NCBI GenBank assembly: GCA_003990745.1
Contig: RBNI01006066.1
Location: 1 to 11,777 of the forward strand
From: Jimgerdemannia flammicorona
Lineage: Eukaryota > Mucoromycota > Endogonomycetes > Endogonales > Endogonaceae
Direction of reading: 5' to 3'
Length of the DNA: 11,777 nucleotides
Shown here: one piece after another, positions 8,121 to 11,777 of the stretch
Layout of the letters: each line of letters opens with the position of its first letter
Numbering within the stretch: the first letter of the stretch is position 1
The notes under the pieces: model-generated
What the model saw: the letters and a program-made list of their open reading frames with translations, nothing else
What the model was told of the DNA's origin: nothing
The model's database searches: none
Program-made: the position numbers and the translations under genes

Positions 8121-8195
8121 CATGCAACCTGCCTGCATACAACTTGCCCACATACAACTCATCTGTATACAACTCATCTATATGTAACCTGTCTG
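8121..8195. repeat. 15-bp repeat block 2, five copies
   Basis: Five back-to-back 15-mers (8121, 8136, 8151, 8166, 8181) with consensus CATACAACTYRYCTG. They share the AACTTG/AACCTG core and period with the block about 100 bases upstream and are probably the same family split by intervening sequence. Differences are mainly C/T and A/G. Confidence 0.85.
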
Positions 8196-8310
8196 CACAC
8201 TTATCTCAGTCCCTCAGATCAGGACTCAGTTCCATTGAAAAGGAGAGTTCAAAGTTACCCAAGTTCAATCATGTCTGGCATTTGATCAAATAGAGAAATT
8301 TGAGGACAAG

Positions 8311-9485
8311 ATGTTCAGTATGAGCAGTACCAGTATCATCATCAAGGCTTGGGGGTCTATATTCAAATCAGAGCCAATCATTCTTAACCAAGGGGTCCAT
8401 TGGCCAGCAAGAGTAACCAATGATAAAGAGAACTATATCTTTATTAATGAATATGGAGAGGTGGTTGCAATGGTGATAAGGAATCTTTATGATGATGAGC
8501 TTTGCCACCATATCAACAAGATTTGTGAGGATTGCATCAAATACTAGGTGGCAGGAAAGAGGGGGCAAAAAAAGCAAGGAGGAGGGGTTTGGACAGGAAT
8601 TGGGTATACTTCAACACTGGCAAAGGGTGGGTTCTGGAGTTCCAAAATCCCCCACACTTGTCTCCCTTTTTTTTTTTTCTCCTCTCTAGATAAATCTCAC
8701 TCTTTACTGACATACTCTTTTTGATACAATTCTAGGGATGCACAAGATTCTGTACCCCTACTGGAACTTTAGAAGTGCTGTCAAAGAGCAAACTGTGCAC
8801 AAGCATGACACAGTCTATATGGCAATAGTGGCTATAATCTGGGGTTCTTTGAGCAGATTGGTAGAGCGTATGGTAGGCCAGCTTGGTGGTGATCTCAGCA
8901 CAGCTATACATACATTCTTGGTGCAATTTAGCATGCTGTATGAGGTGAGGAGCTCCACTTTTTTGGGGTGCTACAGCCTGGGGGGTTTCTGCAATCTAGA
9001 GGGTTTCTGCGGCCCAGGGGGTTTCTGCCCCCCCACATGCAAAAGGACTGACTAGTTGCTATCTATTTTGGTAGATTTCTAAGCCAGGGCTCCCAGGGCT
9101 GGACCAAGAGCAGGTATCCACCAGCACAGTCTGGCAGTATAAGGTCCTGGGCCAAGGGTTCATCCAACTATATGCTTATATCATATCAGGATATATCAGG
9201 CACAATGTTTCTCTACCCATACACACAGACAACAATGTCACCCCAGTAATGTTTTACATCCCAGAAAGGAAGGGCCCAACCTGGGAGAATAGTGGAGAAG
9301 TCTGGTACAACCTCACCTATAGTTTCGAGGTCCTATTTGCAGCCAATACAGTCATCCTCTTCCAACCACATGACCACCATGGTACCATTACCTTCAAGGA
9401 GAGCTCAGACACAACAGTTGTCACATTCACAAAGAATGATAGGCTCATTAAGGCCTGGGACTGGTGGGTAGAGCAGTTTTTGTAA
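8311..9485 (+). CDS. Three-exon hypothetical protein, 277 residues, possible HxD...H dioxygenase-like fold
   Basis: Exons 8311-8524, 8736-8944 and 9075-9485 join without a stop into 277 residues. Exon 1 ends with T and exon 2 supplies GG, giving Trp72; exon 2 ends and exon 3 begins at phase 0. Both introns have donor GTGAGG and branch site CTGAC 22-24 bases before TAG. It is the only intact gene among decayed neighbours. Residues 30-71 include W-P-A-R-V-T and Y-G-E-V-V-A-M-V-I-R-N. Exon 3 carries L-P-I-H-T-D-N-N (191-195), G-E-V (215-217) and F-Q-P-H-D-H-H-G-T (237-245), a spacing reminiscent of the HxD...H iron ligands of 2OG-Fe(II) dioxygenases, for instance the fungal TET/JBP-like set. The usual 2OG-binding Arg is not obvious (Arg264 is far downstream), so function is a hypothesis. 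ATG 8311 is the first in-frame start after a stop at 8236; 8320 is an alternative. Confidence 0.6.
8525..8735 (+). other. Intron 1 of the 277-residue gene
   Basis: 211 bp, GTGAGG donor, CTGAC branch site at 8707-8711, TAG acceptor at 8733-8735. It contains a long T/C tract (about 8663-8690). Without splicing, the exon 1 frame meets TAG at 8545. Confidence 0.6.
8945..9074 (+). other. Intron 2 of the 277-residue gene
   Basis: 130 bp, GTGAGG donor, CTGAC branch site at 9048-9052, TAG acceptor at 9072-9074, phase 0 on both sides. It contains an 18-bp tandem repeat that stays open in the exon 2 frame until TGA at 9053-9055. Confidence 0.65.
8984..9028 (+). repeat. 18-bp repeat inside intron 2, 2.5 copies
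   Basis: Units starting GGTTTCTGC at 8984, 9002 and 9020. Two complete 18-mers share the pattern GGTTTCTGC plus a nine-base tail ending YAGRG; the third is interrupted by a C run. In the exon 2 frame it would encode a six-residue G-x-F-C repeat. Confidence 0.8.
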
Positions 9486-9569
9486 GGGTTAGGCAATCTT
9501 TCACAAGGGATAGGCAGTCTTTTGTGAGGGTTAGGCAGTTATTTTGTATAAGTTAGGTAGTCTTGTGTG
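9485..9569. repeat. About 21-bp degenerate tandem repeat, four copies
   Basis: Units at 9485-9505, 9506-9526, 9527-9549 and 9550-9569 with consensus AGGGTTAGGCAGTCTTTTGTG. The first unit begins on the last base of the stop codon of the 277-residue gene (TAA 9483-9485), so the array forms the start of its 3' untranslated region. Confidence 0.8.
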
Positions 9570-9736
9570 AGGGGTTGGGCTGGGTGCCTCTTCTGTAGTA
9601 CTAGCTTAGCTATTATGCAGGGCCCTACCAGCTCCTTGGCCCTGCTCTGCAGTGCTACTGGTGCAGTGCTGCAGTGCAGGGCCAGGGTGCTCATGGGACT
9701 CAAACCAGTGATGGGGCCCAAATCTGTTGTGGATTT

Positions 9737-9856
9737 TGACTGCTAGAAGTACCCTCTGACTGCCAGAAATGCCCTCCAACTGCCAGAAGCTCCCTCCGAC
9801 CACTAGAAGCACCCTCTGACTACTAGAAGTACCCTCCAACTGCCAGAAGTACTCTC
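9737..9856. repeat. 20-bp tandem repeat, six copies
   Basis: Six contiguous 20-mers starting at 9737, 9757, 9777, 9797, 9817 and 9837, consensus YGACTGCYAGAAGTACCCTC, every unit ending in CTC. Differences are almost all C/T or A/G. Between this array and the 21-bp repeat (9570-9736) lies a GC-richer spacer with CAGTGCTGCAG-like words and no gene I can support. Confidence 0.92.
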
Positions 9857-9867
9857 TACCCCAGACT

Positions 9868-10560
9868 CCTTGGTGGCTTGGGGCTACTCCTATGCCACTG
9901 ATAGAGGATTGCAAATTTTGTACACTCCCTTTGCCTGCCCTGCCCATCCCAGGCACTTGCAGCTTGGGGCTGCCCCTTGCTGCTGGTGAAGGGCTGCAAA
10001 TTTTGCATGCTTCCTTACTGACCCTGCTCACTGATCTGGGTACTGATAGCTTGGAGCTATCCCTCACTGCTGGCAGAGGGCTGCAAATTTTGTGCGCTCC
10101 CTCCATCTGCCCCACCTGTCCTGGACACTTGTGGCTTGGGGCTGCCCCTTACTGCCAGCAGAGAGCTGCAAATTTTGTGTACTCCCTCCACTAACCTCAT
10201 ACCCATCAACTCCGCTGACTGACTCTACCTACTGACCCAGGCGCTGACAGCTTGGAGCTACCCCTCACTGCTGATGGAGGGCTGCAAGTTTTGCATACTC
10301 CCTCTGCCAACCCCCCCTCTGCCAACCCCCCTGACTGGGACACTTGCAGCTTGGGGCTGCCCCTTGCTACCAGTGGAGGGCTGTAAATTTTGCATGCTCT
10401 CTCCGCCAACCCTGCACCCACCCACCAACCCACCCACTGATCTGAGCACTGACAGCTTAGGGCTGCCCCTTGTTGCTAGTGGAGGGCCACAAACATTACA
10501 TGCTCTCTCTGCTGCCACTGTCAACCCCACCAACTGCTGCCCACTTGGGCCACAAACTCT
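9868..10560. repeat. Long-unit tandem array (about 85-115 bp) with two alternating subtypes
   Basis: The word GCAAATTTTG or a close variant recurs at 9911, 9996, 10083, 10168, 10284 and 10383, with a decayed copy near 10488: spacings of 85, 87, 85, 116, 99 and 105. Between these words two versions of a GCTTGGGGCTGCCCC-type block alternate. Type A (ACTTGYRGCTTGGGGCTGCC) is at 9951, 10123 and 10337; type B (CTGAYAGCTTGGAGCTAYCC) is at 10039 and 10240; a B-to-A hybrid is at 10444. An A-like copy starts the series at 9868. The effective unit is therefore a dimer of about 170-215 bp. Open frames on both strands are by-products of the GC-rich, stop-poor repeat. Confidence 0.85.
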
Positions 10561-10665
10561 GGGCTGAGTCCTCAGAGTTTTTTATCTTTTTATTATTTTT
10601 GAAAGGTATTAAATATTTCACAAGGCCAATCAACTTATCTATGAACCCCCAGGACCCACCAAATT
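10561..10665. other. Spacer between tandem array and hAT remnant
   Basis: T-rich stretch (about 10576-10610) and AT-rich sequence downstream of the hAT transposase stop on the minus strand. It should contain the hAT 3' end and terminal inverted repeat if these survive, but I could not identify a terminal repeat without its partner, which lies outside the window. Confidence 0.4.
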
Positions 10666-10857
10666 TTAGCGGCCCAAGCCCCACTAAGACTTCAGACACA
10701 TATACACCTGGATTGTCTCAGTATTCAGCATACACCTCTTTGGGGCAATGAGGTCTACCCTACCTAAGAACACCCACTCAACAGGAGCACTAGAGGCAGG
10801 AATTGCCAGATAGTCCCAAGCCATGCCATATAGGCTGGGGAAGTCTGTTTGATGCAG

Positions 10858-10931
10858 CTGCATGCCCTAGTGGGTAGAGCGGTGGTTAGATTGGTGGGTT
10901 AAATTGGCCTAATGCCCACCTGACAACCCAC
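10858..10931 (-). other. hAT intron between exons 3 and 4
   Basis: 74 bp on the minus strand: donor GTGGGT directly after W-W-K, CTAAC branch site in the middle, acceptor GCATGCAG, phase 0. Removing it restores the W-W-K to L-H-Q-T-D join typical of the family. Confidence 0.75.
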
Positions 10932-11233
10932 CTTCCACCAGTTGAGTACCTCTGCACCCTCCAGCAGAATCACATGGTCACTGGCAAGATAAATGGTAAG
11001 TTCATCTATTAATGGTAGCTCTTCTACTGATGGCTCCCTCTTCCTCTTTCTGCTGAAGTAAATGTGAGACAGGAGAGATCCCTCAGCATATTCATCTAGA
11101 CTTTAGCCAGAACCTTACAGCAGCACATAGTTTTTCTGATACACTTCGATTACAGCCTGCTTGGTTCTCTCAATGAAGTGCTGCTCTCAGCCCTGATCTT
11201 TATAGTATTGTAGCTTTAAGTGTGGGTCCAGCA

Positions 11234-11319
11234 CTGTTCAAAGAAAAGGAGAGAGTGAGTTTTTACAGGGATTTCTCTGTTTTGGAAGAGGCAACAGCCA
11301 TATGCCAACATTGACATAC
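11234..11319 (-). other. hAT intron between exons 2 and 3
   Basis: 86 bp on the minus strand, donor GTATGT, acceptor TTTGAACAG. The first codon base from exon 2 (G) and two from exon 3 (TG) give the Val of the T-V-L-D-P block. Confidence 0.8.
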
Positions 11320-11554
11320 CTGTACTGATTGAGTATACGGCAGTATCTGTTTGGGAGTAGTACTTTCTGAGCTTGCTAAGAGCAACCTCCATGGTATCTC
11401 TCTGATCCAGACTCAACCATAAATCACTGCAATCCTCCAACCTATCCTCAAGCTTGTTTTCTAGCCAGTCAATCTGAAGATTGTATACTGGTATTGCCAA
11501 GCTTATTATCAGGGTCGTTTGTTTGACTATATCCTTTGTACAATCATTGAAATA

Positions 11555-11655
11555 CTGGTAGTTATATGTAGTGAGGTATTGCATTATACAGAGGTAGACA
11601 AAACAAGTGTAGAGGCTAACAAAACAAGTGTGGAGCCAGAGCAATCACCACTTAC
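11555..11655 (-). other. hAT intron between exons 1 and 2
   Basis: 101 bp on the minus strand, consensus donor GTAAGT, acceptor ACTACCAG, phase 0. It joins R-V-L-E to Y-F-N-D-C-T-K, matching the family pattern V-L-x-P-F-x-x-x-T-K. Confidence 0.75.
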
Positions 11656-11754
11656 TTCCAAAACTCTGACAACATTCCTAAGTATGTCCCACTCACTTTC
11701 ACCTAGAGTCTTGGCCTGTATTTCCTTGTCGGCAGCCACTGTTGAATCTATTGG

Positions 11755-11777
11755 CTTTTTTTGTTTTTTTTTTTTTT
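11755..11777. repeat. Poly-T tract at right edge
   Basis: T run with a single G. On the minus strand this is a poly-A run directly preceding the visible hAT exon, so it may sit in an upstream intron or mark an insertion boundary; the window ends before this can be decided. Confidence 0.85.

Larger units (their letters stand above)
10666..11748 (-). pseudogene. hAT transposase, C-terminal part with dimerisation domain, three introns, decayed
   Basis: hAT transposases cut and paste elements with hAT-type ends. Minus-strand exons: 11748(or beyond)-11656, 11554-11320, 11233-10932, 10857-10666, all phase-consistent. Exon 1 reads E-S-E-W-D-I-L; exon 2 contains P-V-Y-N-L-Q-I-D-W-L-E and K-L-R-K-Y-Y-S-Q-T-D; its end joins exon 3 as S-T-V-L-D-P-H-L-K-L, the family's ATVLDPRxKL block. 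Exon 3 ends E-V-L-N-W-W-K and continues in exon 4 with L-H-Q-T-D-F-P-S-L, then L-A-I-P-A-S-S-A-P-V-E, the C-terminal dimerisation signature. Stops: TGA 11187, TAA 11115, TAA 11103 in exon 3, TAG 10684 and TAA 10666 in exon 4. Two conserved arginines (M-A-R-D, V-E-R-V-F) are Trp, as CGG-to-TGG gives. The 5' limit is unclear because the frame runs into a poly-A run. Confidence 0.88.
10666..11777 (-). mobile_element. hAT-family DNA transposon remnant, 5' part beyond the window
   Basis: Minus-strand C-terminal half of a hAT transposase runs off the right edge. Gene structure is readable, but stops, altered signature residues and the absence of identifiable terminal inverted repeats or 8-bp target duplication in view indicate an inactive copy. 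Its introns show it descends from a spliced gene copy moved as DNA. Confidence 0.85.

Noticed and set aside
7101..8195. Spaced short repeats that might be taken for a CRISPR array
   Set aside because: Units are contiguous 14- or 15-mers without unique spacers, in a sequence with spliceosomal introns and eukaryotic transposons.
9485..9569. GGGTTAGG words suggesting a telomeric repeat
   Set aside because: The words recur every 20-23 bases inside a longer unit instead of as uninterrupted hexamers, and the location is internal.
9606..10533. Long open frames on both strands in the GC-rich array (169, 100, 91 and 97 codons)
   Set aside because: They are by-products of a stop-poor tandem repeat. 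Both strands are open at once, and the proteins merely repeat a roughly 29-residue pattern with frame changes where unit length varies.
10852..10863. Perfect 12-bp palindrome ATGCAGCTGCAT
   Set aside because: It coincides with the acceptor of a hAT intron and needs no other explanation; one such palindrome is expected by chance at this scale.

Overview
The window looks like a repeat-rich, heterochromatin-like stretch of a filamentous fungal nuclear genome. The evidence is a set of short GT-AG introns (74-211 bp) with CTGAC/CTAAC branch sites, remnants of three transposon classes (LINE, Ty3/gypsy LTR element, hAT), and decay that is almost all C-to-T/G-to-A. By eye I find no CpG in roughly the first 7.38 kb and only about sixteen in the rest. 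Most stop codons inside the old reading frames are explained by CAG/CAA to TAG/TAA or CGA to TGA, and hAT signature arginines have become tryptophan. This fits RIP or cytosine-methylation decay. An ascomycete with methylated repeats is my best guess; the species is not identifiable by reading.

Layout. 1-230 is AT-rich with a poly-A edge. About 230-1915 (minus strand) is a decayed, 5'-truncated LINE keeping the reverse-transcriptase catalytic region and C-terminal part. 1921-2940 (plus) is an unrecognised decayed reading frame. About 2941-3240 is LTR-like. 3246-7021 (plus) is a decayed Ty3/gypsy gag-pol in the order Gag with zinc knuckle, aspartic protease, dUTPase, reverse transcriptase. It stops abruptly before RNase H and integrase, next to a 14-bp minisatellite. 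7261-8310 is low-complexity and minisatellite-rich with no gene I can support.

8311-9485 (plus) holds the only intact gene found: a three-exon model of 277 residues whose phases join exactly and whose two introns use the same donor (GTGAGG) and branch site (CTGAC). It carries an HxD...H pattern that may mark a 2OG-Fe(II) dioxygenase-like fold; this is a hypothesis. 9485-10560 is a series of tandem repeats, ending in an 85-115 bp array in which two subtypes alternate. 10666 to the right edge (minus) is the C-terminal part of a hAT transposase with three recognisable introns and several stops.

The most notable observation is a dUTPase domain with all five motif regions recognisable, lying between protease and reverse transcriptase of the Ty3/gypsy element. 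That order differs from the better-known retroviral dUTPases. The mobile elements do not form a pathway with the intact gene; they are neighbours in a repeat cluster.
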